A stretch of DNA of 64,000 bases from Chryseolinea sp. H1M3-3 (GTDB lineage: Bacteria; Bacteroidota; Bacteroidia; Cytophagales; Cyclobacteriaceae). Under the pieces are notes generated by a model. It was not told the origin of the DNA and did no database searches. It was given only the letters and a program-made list of their open reading frames with translations. The DNA lies in the NCBI RefSeq assembly GCF_029360725.1, contig NZ_JARKMY010000010.1, positions 62,001 to 126,000 on the forward strand. Direction: 5' to 3'. Positions 25,401 to 34,156 of this stretch are shown here, in pieces (the stretch's first letter is position 1; each line of letters starts with the position of its first letter). The position numbers and the translations under genes are program-made.

Positions 25401-27447
25401 CAAAGGAATTCAGGCACATAATTTCTCGATTACAAACATTAATGAAATGATTGCTCTCAAAACGAGTAATGATCAGGACTCAATCGTTTCGATTGTTTTT
25501 AAAGACTTGAACTTACAGAACATTACAAAATTGGTGGAGGGAACAACGCCGTTAGATGGCTTGGCCAACGGAGATTTAAACATGATGTCAGCTGAAAAAG
25601 GGGCTTTTAATTCCACCCTACGAATTGACGATCTTAAAATATTAAACCAGCAATGGGGTAACCTGTCATTAGCTTTAGGAAAAACATCTTCGGGACCACT
25701 GAACATAGACCTGGCATTAGAAGGAGAAAAAACATCCCTCGAAGCTGGAGGATACTTCTCCTCAAATCTCACACCGCCGGAAATAAATTTCGAGGCACGC
25801 ATCTTAAAATTAGATATGACTACTATCGAGCCACTGACCGGGGGTCAACTAAAAAACACCAAGGGAAATGTCACCGGTCAGTTTGCAATTTCAGGTGCAA
25901 CATCCAGCCCTGATATTGATGGACAATTAAATTTTAAGAAGGTTTCTTTTACACCTTCCATCATAAATAGTGAATTCACCCTGGAAGACGAAAAAATTTC
26001 CATAGAAGATGGAGAAATCGTCTTGACCGACTTTGAATTGAAAGACCTTCAGAATAATGTCGCAAAACTTGATGGAAAAATAACTACAGAGGCATTTAGC
26101 AACTTCAATTTAAACCTAAAACTTTCGGCAAAGGATTTCCAGGTTTTGAACTCTACTGAAAAGGATAACGAGTTATTTTACGGTAATGTACAAGTTACCA
26201 CCCAGGCTGGCATCACGGGGAGCCTAGATCAACCTGTTGTGAATATGAACATCAATTTGAGTGATGAAAGTAATTTTACATATGTAGTTCCACAATCAGA
26301 AAAAGGGGTACTGGAACAAAAGGGTATCGTAGAATTTATTGATAGGGATGCGAAGAAGGATCCCTTTCTTCGCGCCATAAATACACGTGATACACTTAAA
26401 TCTACGTTTAAAGGAATAAATATTTCAGCCAATATTGAATTAAACGATAATGAAACGCTAAACATTATTATTGATCCCGCGACGGGCGATAAACTTTCTG
26501 TAAAAGGTAATTCTACATTAACTTTTAATCACGATCCCACCGGCGACATGACGCTTACGGGTCGATACGAAATCACCGAAGGCAGTTACGATCTTTCCTT
26601 TTACAAACTCGTCAAACGAAAATTTGAAATCGAAAAAGGAAGCACCATCGTTTGGTCAGGAAATCCACTTGATGCGACATTAAACATTCGCGCGATTTAT
26701 GAAGTGGAGACTTCCGCTATAGAATTGGTTTCAAATCAAACTGATGATGCACAGCAACTCAATCAATATAAGCAGCGACTACCGTTTTTAGTGTATCTGC
26801 AAATTAAGGGTGAATTACTTGCGCCAGAAATCAGCTTCCAACTGGATTTGCAAGAGTCCAAACGAAATGCTTTTGGGGGAACTGTTTATGCCAAGTTAAG
26901 GGATATTAATACCCGTGAATCAGAACTCAATAAACAAGTGTTTGCTTTACTTATATTGAAACGTTTCATTTCTGATAACCCTTTGGAAAATCGTGCTGGG
27001 TCGGATGTAACCAGTACTGCCAGGCGAAGCGTTAGTAAACTTCTTTCCGAGCAATTAAATCGTCTTTCTCAAAACATCGAAGGTGTAGAGCTTTCCTTTG
27101 ATGTTAAATCCTATGAAGACTATTCGTCTGGAACAGCCGAAGGTCAAACGCAGGTACAACTAGGCCTTTCAAAGAGTTTGTTTGACGAGCGACTCGTCGT
27201 AAAAGTTGCCGGAAATTTTGAAGTAGAAGGGGAAACATCAAATCAAAATTCCGTAAGTGATTACATTGGTGACCTTGCACTTGAATATAAGTTGACGGAA
27301 GATGGACGCTTCCGTATAACGGGGTTCAGAAACAGTAACTTCGATCTTATCAGCGGAGAACTTATTGAAACCGGGGTTGGTCTAATCTACATAAAGGATT
27401 ACGATACGCTCCGCGAACTTTTTAAAGCCAATGCGAAAGAGAAATAA
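22480..27447 (+). CDS. tamB: Translocation and assembly module protein TamB
   Basis: The 1655-residue protein has one N-terminal membrane helix (residues about 12-37) and then a long stretch of repeating beta strands with many IxLxNxxL patterns, the bridge-like AsmA/TamB architecture. The C-terminal 350 residues match the TamB (DUF490) domain, with KLSVKGNSTLTFNHDPTGDM, GRYEITEGSYDLSFYKLVKR and IVWSGNPLDATLNIRAIYEV. TamB spans the periplasm, supports outer-membrane protein assembly and probably moves phospholipid. Its stop lies inside the next gene (17-base overlap), so it is coupled to the TamL-like barrel. Confidence 0.93.
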   Translation: MNFQWKPKKYLITLLKVIGWISLSVISLLVLVALAIQVPYIQNKLTQKAVSFLKGKIGTEVTLEHISLSIPKKIILTGLYVEDQEQDTLLYAGKLGIDTDLWALTQHTIELNDIELSNVKGNVTRSEPDSAFNFDFIVNAFAGDTTVAPDTTQTPWSFSIGDIALNEINVSFDDQLLGNEITLALGSLALSLEEFNLTNSVIKADNIDLENVIISVIQSKIAPDTVDIVPDSSTSKPFDIGVNEINFKNIQARYQHTAKGQNLALTLGELILDAEDIDLNNQLIDVNTFSLHNTFISYHQMAGYKKAVKQEAEPKNVSEPWKISVDELDLSDNSIQYHNFDERVHREQFDTNHLWVTKLNTQASNLNWSGDNINAELENLSFYERSGFIIETLSTTFLMTKNSIEIDNFKFISPNSNIALNAQTKFQSIQTLSESYPDAFVDLNIQKSVIGLRDIHFFAPSVLDSLPLKITQNTTLQLNTEVKGYLKDLSIQHLALETLSKTSINLKGKIALRKALDPFFDIQLEKFYTTKSDVESILVDSLIPPTLALPEWINLQGNVKGEMNSPTVKAKLTSNFGQVDLDGELHQEKNPDRSAYRATVKLDEFNIGKLLKKENTMGPITLAVSVDGSGLAMEELNSQIKLHVQSFLYNGYTYHDLMVDGRLKKYFFSGLAEMQDDNLNFKLDGDLDYNQEIPKYQFTFELKNADFKALNLSVRPLKARGTLDIDLATADFKVINGDLDIRKFAIFNGNDVYAVDSLLFASIDQKGQSEISIRSDILDGNFEGTINLFSLSEVIRRHFNNYFSLRDTAFKKPTQPQNFKFDLRIKNTDLLTEIIVPELDPFVPGIIRGEFDSNEDKLDLSIALAKIRYAGVGTDSIKFDVRSDKKALAYTLSVRDILVDTLHIEALRLQGNVANDSIRTKLIILDSLQKDKYVLGGVFHSLEKVFQFRFLQNEVVMNYAPWTTPSDNSLQFTSKGIQAHNFSITNINEMIALKTSNDQDSIVSIVFKDLNLQNITKLVEGTTPLDGLANGDLNMMSAEKGAFNSTLRIDDLKILNQQWGNLSLALGKTSSGPLNIDLALEGEKTSLEAGGYFSSNLTPPEINFEARILKLDMTTIEPLTGGQLKNTKGNVTGQFAISGATSSPDIDGQLNFKKVSFTPSIINSEFTLEDEKISIEDGEIVLTDFELKDLQNNVAKLDGKITTEAFSNFNLNLKLSAKDFQVLNSTEKDNELFYGNVQVTTQAGITGSLDQPVVNMNINLSDESNFTYVVPQSEKGVLEQKGIVEFIDRDAKKDPFLRAINTRDTLKSTFKGINISANIELNDNETLNIIIDPATGDKLSVKGNSTLTFNHDPTGDMTLTGRYEITEGSYDLSFYKLVKRKFEIEKGSTIVWSGNPLDATLNIRAIYEVETSAIELVSNQTDDAQQLNQYKQRLPFLVYLQIKGELLAPEISFQLDLQESKRNAFGGTVYAKLRDINTRESELNKQVFALLILKRFISDNPLENRAGSDVTSTARRSVSKLLSEQLNRLSQNIEGVELSFDVKSYEDYSSGTAEGQTQVQLGLSKSLFDERLVVKVAGNFEVEGETSNQNSVSDYIGDLALEYKLTEDGRFRITGFRNSNFDLISGELIETGVGLIYIKDYDTLRELFKANAKEK

Positions 27448-29824
27448 CATAGCATTATGTTTTGGCATGTTGCAAGAAGGTCACAAGCTGGTCTTCGCGT
27501 TATTTATTTTCATTTTGTGCATGAGTCTTTTTAGCTGCACTGCTACCAAGTTTTTAAAAGAAGGTGAAACCTTTTACGAAGGATCTGAGATCAATTTTGA
27601 TACACAAGGAAATCGTGTCGGTCGAAAAAAAATACTGAGAAGGGAGCTTGATGAGTACATCAACCCAAAACCTAATAAAAAAATTCTCGGCATGCGGCCT
27701 GGTGTCTGGTTTTATTTCATTGCCGGCACTCCAAAGAAGGAAAAAGGAGGACTGCGAAATTTCATCAAGAAAAAATTAGGCAAACCACCCGTTCTATTTT
27801 CCGAAGTAAAACCAGACAGGACGGCAAAAACGTTGAATGGCGTACTCTACAACGAAGGTTATTTCCAGTCGGAGGTTAGTTTCACTGTTCAAACAAAGAA
27901 GAAAGAAACATCGGTAACCTATGACGTAATTCTACCGAGGCCTTATCGATTAGACTCCATTCAATATCCGAGGGGCAGAGACAGCGTATATGCATCAATA
28001 TTAACAGGTTTGAGGGAGACATCACTTTTAAAAGAAAACCAACGATATGATCTTGAGCGCATGCAAGCCGAACAATCGCGCATTGAAGAGGAATTGGAGA
28101 ACGTTGGCTTTTATTATTTCGACGACCGGTACTTGATTTTCCAAGCGGATAGTACCGTTGGTGATAGGAAAGTACATCTAGCGCTACGGTTAGAGAAAGG
28201 AATTCCCCCTAAAGCCCGCCGAATTTATAAAATCAATGATGTCAATGTATACTCCAACTATTCTCTTTCGATGGATTCGACAAGACAAACATCCTTTGCG
28301 AAAAATGTTGAGGGATATAATTATATCGACTCAGCCGGCAATTTCCGGCCCGAGATAATCACACGGGTAATCAATTTAAAAAGAGGCAATATTTACAGGC
28401 GCGAGGATCAGGAGTTTACGTTAAGCCATCTCATGGGCCTTGGTGTGTTTAAATTTGTAAACGTTAAATTTTCAGAAGTCCATAAAGATTCATCGCTATT
28501 AAATACGGATATTTTTTTAACGCCTTTAAAAAAGAAATCCTTACGAGCAGAGGTACAGGCGGTATCCAAATCGAACAACTTCGTGGGTCCCGGAATTACT
28601 TTTACGTTTACGAATCGAAATTTTCTTAAAGGTGCAGAGTTATTTGAATTGCGGTTAAACTCTGCATATGAAGTCCAGGTAAGTGGTCAAACCGGAGATG
28701 GGCCCTTAAATTCGTTTGAAATCGGAATGGAAACCAGCCTAACAGTTCCGCGCTTTATTTCACCCATTCGAATTGATTATGCATCACGCGAATTTATTCC
28801 TAAGACGGTATTTACATTTGGAGTTAACCTGCAAAACCGGGTTAACTATTTTCGTTTAAATTCATTTAATCTCAGCGCAGGATACACGTGGCTCGAAGCT
28901 GCTTCTAAATCACATGAGCTGTACCCTATTGACATCAGCTTTGTTCAGACTGACAAAAAATCTCCAGAGTTCCAAAACCGGCTGGATAGTAATTCAGTAT
29001 TAGCAAGTTCATTTCAAGACCAATTTATTATTGGAACGAGGTACTCCTATACGCTCAATACCCAATTAAGCGAAGACCCTATGCGAAAATTTGAAGAGAA
29101 GAAATATCGAACGCATAGTTTTTATTTCAATGGCAATGTAGATGTGGCCGGTAATCTTTTTTATGCTATTCAGCGACAATTGAATTCCGAAGAGGAGCCG
29201 CTTCAAATTTTTAATTCACCCTATTCCCAGTATGTGAAAGGCGACATCGACTTTCGATACTATTTGCAATTTGACGAACGCAACAAGTTGGCTACACGAC
29301 TTGTTGTGGGGGCCGGTTACGCCTATAAGAATTCTACCACGCTGCCTTACATCAAACAGTTTTCAATCGGCGGTTCAAATAGCATCCGTGCATTTCCGGC
29401 CAGATCTATTGGCCCCGGTACTTATAACATTCGCGAGGAGTCCGACAGCACTACACGATTTATTGATCAACGTGGCGACATTAAGCTAGAGGGGAATATT
29501 GAATACCGCTTCGATATCACTAAAATATTTAAAGGCGCAGTGTTTTTGGACGCTGGCAATATATGGCTCCTGCAAAATCCCAATAATGAGAGGCAAGGGG
29601 GTACGTTCAAAACAAAAACATTTCTCAACGAACTGGCTGTAGGCACGGGGCTCGGTTTGCGATTAGATTTCAGCTTTTTCGTACTTCGACTGGATACTGC
29701 GTTTCCGTTACGCAAACCCTATCTTGTGGATGATCCGTGGGTGATCGACGACATTGATTTTGGTAGGAAAGCCTGGCGAAAGGAGAACCTGATATTTAAT
29801 ATTGCCATTGGATATCCGTTCTAA
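27431..29824 (+). CDS. tamL: BamA/TamA-family outer-membrane lipoprotein (TamL type)
   Basis: A 797-residue Omp85-family protein. The N-terminal signal has a lipobox (CMSLFSC), then ATKFLKEGETFYEG starts the POTRA region (about 45-420), and the C-terminal half is the beta-barrel with FSIGGSNSIRAFPARSIGPG (the VRGF/Y-like lid motif region) and a final strand ending in Phe (NIAIGYPF). A lipidated TamA is the Bacteroidota form called TamL, which works with TamB. Translation may start at 27431 or at 27467 (MLQEGHKLVF); both leave the signal peptide intact. Confidence 0.92.
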   Translation: MRKRNNIALCFGMLQEGHKLVFALFIFILCMSLFSCTATKFLKEGETFYEGSEINFDTQGNRVGRKKILRRELDEYINPKPNKKILGMRPGVWFYFIAGTPKKEKGGLRNFIKKKLGKPPVLFSEVKPDRTAKTLNGVLYNEGYFQSEVSFTVQTKKKETSVTYDVILPRPYRLDSIQYPRGRDSVYASILTGLRETSLLKENQRYDLERMQAEQSRIEEELENVGFYYFDDRYLIFQADSTVGDRKVHLALRLEKGIPPKARRIYKINDVNVYSNYSLSMDSTRQTSFAKNVEGYNYIDSAGNFRPEIITRVINLKRGNIYRREDQEFTLSHLMGLGVFKFVNVKFSEVHKDSSLLNTDIFLTPLKKKSLRAEVQAVSKSNNFVGPGITFTFTNRNFLKGAELFELRLNSAYEVQVSGQTGDGPLNSFEIGMETSLTVPRFISPIRIDYASREFIPKTVFTFGVNLQNRVNYFRLNSFNLSAGYTWLEAASKSHELYPIDISFVQTDKKSPEFQNRLDSNSVLASSFQDQFIIGTRYSYTLNTQLSEDPMRKFEEKKYRTHSFYFNGNVDVAGNLFYAIQRQLNSEEEPLQIFNSPYSQYVKGDIDFRYYLQFDERNKLATRLVVGAGYAYKNSTTLPYIKQFSIGGSNSIRAFPARSIGPGTYNIREESDSTTRFIDQRGDIKLEGNIEYRFDITKIFKGAVFLDAGNIWLLQNPNNERQGGTFKTKTFLNELAVGTGLGLRLDFSFFVLRLDTAFPLRKPYLVDDPWVIDDIDFGRKAWRKENLIFNIAIGYPF

Positions 29825-29887
29825 ACGGTGCCAAAAATAGGCACATAACGTCGTTGGTAGCCTTTCACATTCTTTGTATTTTTGAAA

Positions 29888-30343
29888 ATGAATATTCCTG
29901 AATTTCATTCCACACATATTTTTGTTGCGGACGACGATGAGGATGACCGCTTGTTTTTTCAGGAAGTAATAAAGGAGTTGCCTTACCTCGTTCATTTAAC
30001 AATGGCTAAAGATGGGGAGGAGACCATTAAGGCTCTAAATAATCTGCCCCAGTTGCCCGATTTGCTTTTCCTTGATTTAAACATGCCCATTAAGAATGGC
30101 CTTGAGTGTTTAAAGGAGATCAAGCATGACAAAAACCTTAGAATTTTACCAGTTATTATTTTTTCGACCTCCTCTTTTCCCAAAACAATTAACCAGGCAT
30201 ATGACGCCGGCGCACATTTATACATTCGAAAACCAAATGATTTTTTAAGCTTTAGAAAATCAATTCAATATGTGTTATCGGTTAATTGGAAGGAAAACCT
30301 TGGGCAGCCTCCTAAGGAAGAGTTTGTATTGCAACTTCCCTGA
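29888..30343 (+). CDS. Single-domain response regulator, Rcp1-like
   Basis: A 151-residue REC-only protein. The acidic pocket is VADDDEDD, the phospho-acceptor Asp is in LLFLDLNMPIKNG, the Thr/Ser is in VIIFSTSS and the Lys in YIRKPND. The Rcp1-like signature FxDDDxDD and LNMPxxNG is typical of regulators paired with HisKA kinases carrying the ASHDLQEPL motif, several of which are encoded nearby. The ATG at 29888 was chosen; a TTG at 29882 is also in frame. TATTTTTG directly upstream resembles a -7 element. No output domain. Confidence 0.93.
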   Translation: MNIPEFHSTHIFVADDDEDDRLFFQEVIKELPYLVHLTMAKDGEETIKALNNLPQLPDLLFLDLNMPIKNGLECLKEIKHDKNLRILPVIIFSTSSFPKTINQAYDAGAHLYIRKPNDFLSFRKSIQYVLSVNWKENLGQPPKEEFVLQLP

Positions 30344-30507
30344 TTCCTTTGATCTCCGTTGAACCACAATTTCCCCAGTTGTGGAAAAAATTCAATTCCT
30401 TTTTTTATCGATGTTGTAATGGCCAGCCTAATCGTTGGTTGACATTTGGCACAATGTTTTTGGGAAACCAGCTAACAAAATTGCTGTCAAATCTTAAAGA
30501 AATTCCT

Positions 30508-30969
30508 ATGAAAGTCAACTCAATAAAAATCTTCCAATATGCCAGAAGAATCCCAGAAATCTACGGGACGTTTATTGCCCTTGGATTAATCTTTTACTTT
30601 TTCATTGCGTATTTCGCGGGCTTCCTGCATGTCATCGAGTATCGTCTGCTGAATCTGGTAATCATGTCCATAGGAATATATTATTCGTTAAAACAGTTTA
30701 AAAGAACCCACAGTGGAAATCTCGATTATTTCAAAGCATTGATCATTGGGGTATCCTCTGCATTTATTGGTACCTCTACCTTTGTACTGTTTTTATTTCT
30801 TTATCTAAAGATAGATACTGCGCTAATGCAGGCTATTATAGAAAACGAACCAATGGGTCCTTATCTCAACACCTACATCGCAACCTTCGCGGTATGGTTG
30901 GAAGGAATATTTTCTGGCCTCATCATGACTTTCATTCTGATAAATTTCCTTACCGATCAAAAAGAATAA
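30508..30969 (+). CDS. Four-helix membrane protein, DUF4199-like
   Basis: A 153-residue protein with about four membrane helices (TFIALGLIFYFFIAYFAG; LLNLVIMSIGIYYSLKQF; ALIIGVSSAFIGTSTFVLFL; LEGIFSGLIMTFILINFL). The GIYYSLKQFKR turn followed by a Gly-x-Leu-x-Tyr-Phe-x-x-Ala helix resembles DUF4199 proteins of Bacteroidota. Function unknown. The upstream in-frame ATG at 30349 would add a 53-residue basic extension; 30508 was preferred because a TTGGCAC box (30446-30452) lies in the intervening leader. Confidence 0.65.
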   Translation: MKVNSIKIFQYARRIPEIYGTFIALGLIFYFFIAYFAGFLHVIEYRLLNLVIMSIGIYYSLKQFKRTHSGNLDYFKALIIGVSSAFIGTSTFVLFLFLYLKIDTALMQAIIENEPMGPYLNTYIATFAVWLEGIFSGLIMTFILINFLTDQKE

Positions 30970-30986
30970 TGTTGTAGACCTCCTGT

Positions 30987-31982
30987 TCAGTTCATCTGTG
31001 CTACAGGTTTTTGACGCGAAGTTTTTAGCATGTTATATAATTTTAGGAAAGGGTATAACAATGGATAAAGCACCAAAATAATTGTCCACGACATCAGGAA
31101 CACAAAATTTCCTTTCAGGAGTTTAACGAGCGCGAGAAAATATCGAAAGGAAAAATTCTTGACAATGACTAACAACCAAAAGTTCAAACTGATAAATGCC
31201 TGCACCCAGAATATAAATAGTTCCTTTAACATTACTAAAGGCTTCGTGCGATAGGCTTTTTTCCGATGAACCATTTGCATTGTAAACATATACATGAAAT
31301 ACTTTATCGGATTATCTTCGAATAAGCGAGGCTGAATTTCTTTTTTAGGCCCTGTAATTAATGTATCAGCGCAAAAATATGCATCATGCGTATGCAAAGC
31401 TTCCATCCAAAAATCAACATCCGCGTAGAAGCCATATTTCTTTTTGAAATAACCTTTCTCTTGCAAAAGCTGCTTTTTAACCATCGCCTCACCATATACA
31501 GGTGAAAAGAAATTCGGCGTCCTGAAATAGATTTCTTTTAATAAAAAATCTTTGTCAATTACACCCTCCTTTAAATCTTTGTAGTCGAAGCTTGTACTAA
31601 CGACATTATCGTTGCTGTCCGTTATACCCACAGAATTAAAAACAAAGCCGACAGACTCATTTTCCGTTATCGCTTTATACCATTGGGCCAGGAGATCTGG
31701 CTTAAAGCGATCGCCATCATGCAGAATCGCGATGTATGGATAAGTTGCGTTTTGAATTCCAAAATTTAGATTAGCCGGCATTCGTTTGTTAGTCGCATGT
31801 CGGAAATATTTTATTCTTTCATCCTTTGCTACGAACTCCCTGCACAATTTCTCAGTAGCGTCAGTAGAACAATCATCACAAATGATCAATTCAAAATTGT
31901 CGAATGTTTGATTCAAAATATCCTGCAAGGACAATTTTAATCTTTCCGCTCTATTATATGTAACTAATACTATGCTTATCAC
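30987..31982 (-). CDS. Family 2 glycosyltransferase with C-terminal membrane segments
   Basis: The 331-residue protein begins with a GT-A nucleotide-sugar fold: MISIVLVTYNRAERLKLSLQ, FELIICDDCSTDAT, NLNFGIQNATYPYIAILHDGDRF, with the DxD-like HDGD metal site. Two hydrophobic segments near the C-terminus (FWVQAFISLNFWLLVIV; FLMSWTIILVLYPLLYPFL) anchor it to the membrane. It probably adds a sugar to an envelope glycan; the acceptor is unknown. It starts with GTG (31982), placed exactly at the usual family start. It converges with the DUF4199-like gene. Confidence 0.9.
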   Translation of the reverse strand: MISIVLVTYNRAERLKLSLQDILNQTFDNFELIICDDCSTDATEKLCREFVAKDERIKYFRHATNKRMPANLNFGIQNATYPYIAILHDGDRFKPDLLAQWYKAITENESVGFVFNSVGITDSNDNVVSTSFDYKDLKEGVIDKDFLLKEIYFRTPNFFSPVYGEAMVKKQLLQEKGYFKKKYGFYADVDFWMEALHTHDAYFCADTLITGPKKEIQPRLFEDNPIKYFMYMFTMQMVHRKKAYRTKPLVMLKELFIFWVQAFISLNFWLLVIVKNFSFRYFLALVKLLKGNFVFLMSWTIILVLYPLLYPFLKLYNMLKTSRQKPVAQMN

Positions 31983-32033
31983 GTTGCTTTTTTTATTATC
32001 CTTAAATCAACTTGTATATAGACAGTGCGTTGC

Positions 32034-32072
32034 ACAAAAAAATACATTTATCTTGTATCTGTATTTTTTTGT
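32034..32072 (-). terminator. A/T-rich 13-bp perfect inverted repeat, probable terminator
   Basis: ACAAAAAAATACA and TGTATTTTTTTGT are exact reverse complements around a 13-base loop. Flanking GCGTTG/CAACGT extend the stem across a small bulge. It sits between the end of the REC-PAS kinase gene and the start of the glycosyltransferase gene. The rest of 31983-32228 shows nothing else. Confidence 0.6.
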
Positions 32073-32228
32073 CGCCCAACGTAGTGCATAAACGTTCAAT
32101 CGAAATTCTACCCACTGATGGTCGGACGGACCACGATGGTGCTTTAAGAACAAGCTGTCAACCGAATGGTTAAAAAAAATCCCGGAAATCGCCGGAAACG
32201 TTTCCAATGAAAACGAAAAAATAATTTG

Positions 32229-33677
32229 CTACTCCGGGAGCTTAAATGAGATGCAGAAGGTGGTTCCTTCGCCTATGGCGCTTAGCACTTCGACTTCCGC
32301 GCTATGACTGTTCAATATATTCTTTGTTGATGTTAGACCTAGCCCCATACCCCCTGGCTTCCCAGTATAAAACGGATCAAATAATTTTTCTATTTCTTCG
32401 GAAGCAATGCCCTTTCCATTATCACAGATAAGTGCAGCAATAGATCCATTTCTTAATTCCGTACTTACTTTTAAGATACCACTTCCCGGCTGCATGGCTT
32501 CGAGCCCGTTAATAATGATGTTCAGCAAGGCGATTTTTATTTTTTCACGATCGAGCAGTACTCTGGGGAGATCGCGTTGAATATTTTTTTCGAGTTTAAT
32601 TTGATTGAGATTGATTCGATCAATGGACAATGCTAGCGTTTCCTCCAGGATCTCATGAATGGGTGTTAACTCGAGGTTAAGTTCCTTAGGCTTGGACGAA
32701 TTCAGCATTTCGCTGATAAGCTGTTCGATACGATTTGCATTACGTTCTATAATGTCGCTATACAGTTTAATATCTGGCGTCTCTGTAGGAATTTCCTCTT
32801 TCAACTGATCGAAAGCCAATGTCAAGTTGGTCAAAGGATTTCTGACTTCATGGGCGATAGTCCGGGCAATCTTACCAGTCATAGAAAGACGTTCTGCAAT
32901 GATCATATCTCTTTCGGCCTTCTTGCGCATAGTCTGATCGTGAATTATTCCCTGGTAGCAGCAAAATTCCGAAAGTTGATCAGGAATAAATACGCAATTT
33001 ACGAGGCATCCTTTCTTAGATCCGTTCTTGTTAATCATGTAGCAGTCGTAGTCACGCACTTGCTCCAAATCCTTCAAGTTCGAATAAAATTTTTCATAGT
33101 CACTTTCTTCGGCAAACAAATCTTTTATTTTCAAAGCCAAAGCTTCTTGTTTTGAGTACTGAAAAAATTTCATGAAGGATTCGTTCACATCCACCAGCTT
33201 CAAATGTTCGTTCGCAAGGAAAATAGGATCTACTGACCGCTCGAATAGTGATCGATATCTTTTTTCTTTTTCGTCCAGCTCGCGAATTACCTTTGCCTGA
33301 CTTAAAGCATAACGAATGCTTCGCTCCAGGATTGGACCATTCAATTCGGTTTTAACAAGATAATCTGCAGCGCCAAATCGTGTAGCGTCTAAGTCAACTT
33401 TCAAATCTCCTTGCCCTGTAAGTAAAATGCTTGGCGTGATAACCCCTTTTTGTTGGGCAAATTTAATAAGGTCCAATCCTGTTTCACTTCCGAGTCGATA
33501 GTCGATCAGGAAAACATCATGACTTCCCAAGACCATTTTTAATCGTGCCTGCTCTGGCTTAGGCTCCCATTCCAATTCAAAAGTAAAATTGCCACTCTCC
33601 GCCAGATACTCTCTGACCAACAGCACATCATCTTCATCATCTTCAATCAGCAATACTTTAACCGGCGTTGTCTTCAT
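32229..33677 (-). CDS. REC-PAS hybrid histidine kinase
   Basis: The 482-residue soluble protein has, in order, REC (about 5-125; LLIEDDEDD pocket, phospho-Asp in FLIDYRLGSETG), PAS (about 140-260), HisKA with the phospho-His in RTIAHEVRNPLTN and HATPase_c (N-box NIIINGLEAM, CDNGKGI, GGMGLGLTSTKNI). The REC domain has VKTEL where most have KP. A REC-first kinase would take phosphate or signal from a partner. The upstream ATG at 33725 overlaps the neighbouring regulator; 33677 (MKTTPVKVLL) leaves a 14-base spacer. It is the last gene of the CHASE3 kinase-regulator-kinase operon. Confidence 0.93.
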   Translation of the reverse strand: MKTTPVKVLLIEDDEDDVLLVREYLAESGNFTFELEWEPKPEQARLKMVLGSHDVFLIDYRLGSETGLDLIKFAQQKGVITPSILLTGQGDLKVDLDATRFGAADYLVKTELNGPILERSIRYALSQAKVIRELDEKEKRYRSLFERSVDPIFLANEHLKLVDVNESFMKFFQYSKQEALALKIKDLFAEESDYEKFYSNLKDLEQVRDYDCYMINKNGSKKGCLVNCVFIPDQLSEFCCYQGIIHDQTMRKKAERDMIIAERLSMTGKIARTIAHEVRNPLTNLTLAFDQLKEEIPTETPDIKLYSDIIERNANRIEQLISEMLNSSKPKELNLELTPIHEILEETLALSIDRINLNQIKLEKNIQRDLPRVLLDREKIKIALLNIIINGLEAMQPGSGILKVSTELRNGSIAALICDNGKGIASEEIEKLFDPFYTGKPGGMGLGLTSTKNILNSHSAEVEVLSAIGEGTTFCISFKLPE

Positions 33678-33691
33678 AGGTGTTAAACTTA

Positions 33692-34135
33692 TTATTGTAA
33701 CGGTAAGGTTACCGTACGAAACCAATAGTTCCCAAGTTGTCCTGCCATTTCGATAAGGTGGTCGAACCTGACAGGTTTACAAATGAACGAATTTGCGCCA
33801 AGATCATAGATTTGAGTTACATCTGTTTCAGATCTTGACGTTGTGAATATTACAATAGGAATGCTTTTTAAACTATGGTCTGACTTGATAAGCTTCAGCG
33901 CTTCCCGCCCATCAATCTTCGGCATATTCAGATCCAGTAAAATCAGGCCGGGTCTAAACGTAGGCTGTGTTTTAAACTTACCCTCTTTATATAAATAATG
34001 CATGAGTTCTTCGCCATCTTCTACAAAATGTATTGTATTCGACAACTTATTTATATCTAAGGCCTCCTTCATCAGCATTCTATCATCGGCATCATCATCT
34101 GCCATGAGGATATTAACGGTTCTTGTGTTCTTCAT
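33692..34135 (-). CDS. Single-domain response regulator, Rcp1-like
   Basis: A 147-residue REC-only protein: MADDDADDR pocket, phospho-acceptor in LILLDLNMPKIDG, IVIFTTSRS, and FICKPV with the conserved Lys-Pro. It has no output domain. It lies 21 bases after the CHASE3 kinase and 14 bases before the REC-PAS kinase on the same strand, which fits a phosphotransfer link between the two kinases. Confidence 0.93.
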   Translation of the reverse strand: MKNTRTVNILMADDDADDRMLMKEALDINKLSNTIHFVEDGEELMHYLYKEGKFKTQPTFRPGLILLDLNMPKIDGREALKLIKSDHSLKSIPIVIFTTSRSETDVTQIYDLGANSFICKPVRFDHLIEMAGQLGNYWFRTVTLPLQ

Positions 34136-34156
34136 CGATATTAAAAACGCACTATT

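Noticed and set aside
32007-32207. 66-codon minus-strand frame between two genes
   Set aside because: It crosses the strong inverted repeat at 32034-32072 and lacks any protein-like pattern.
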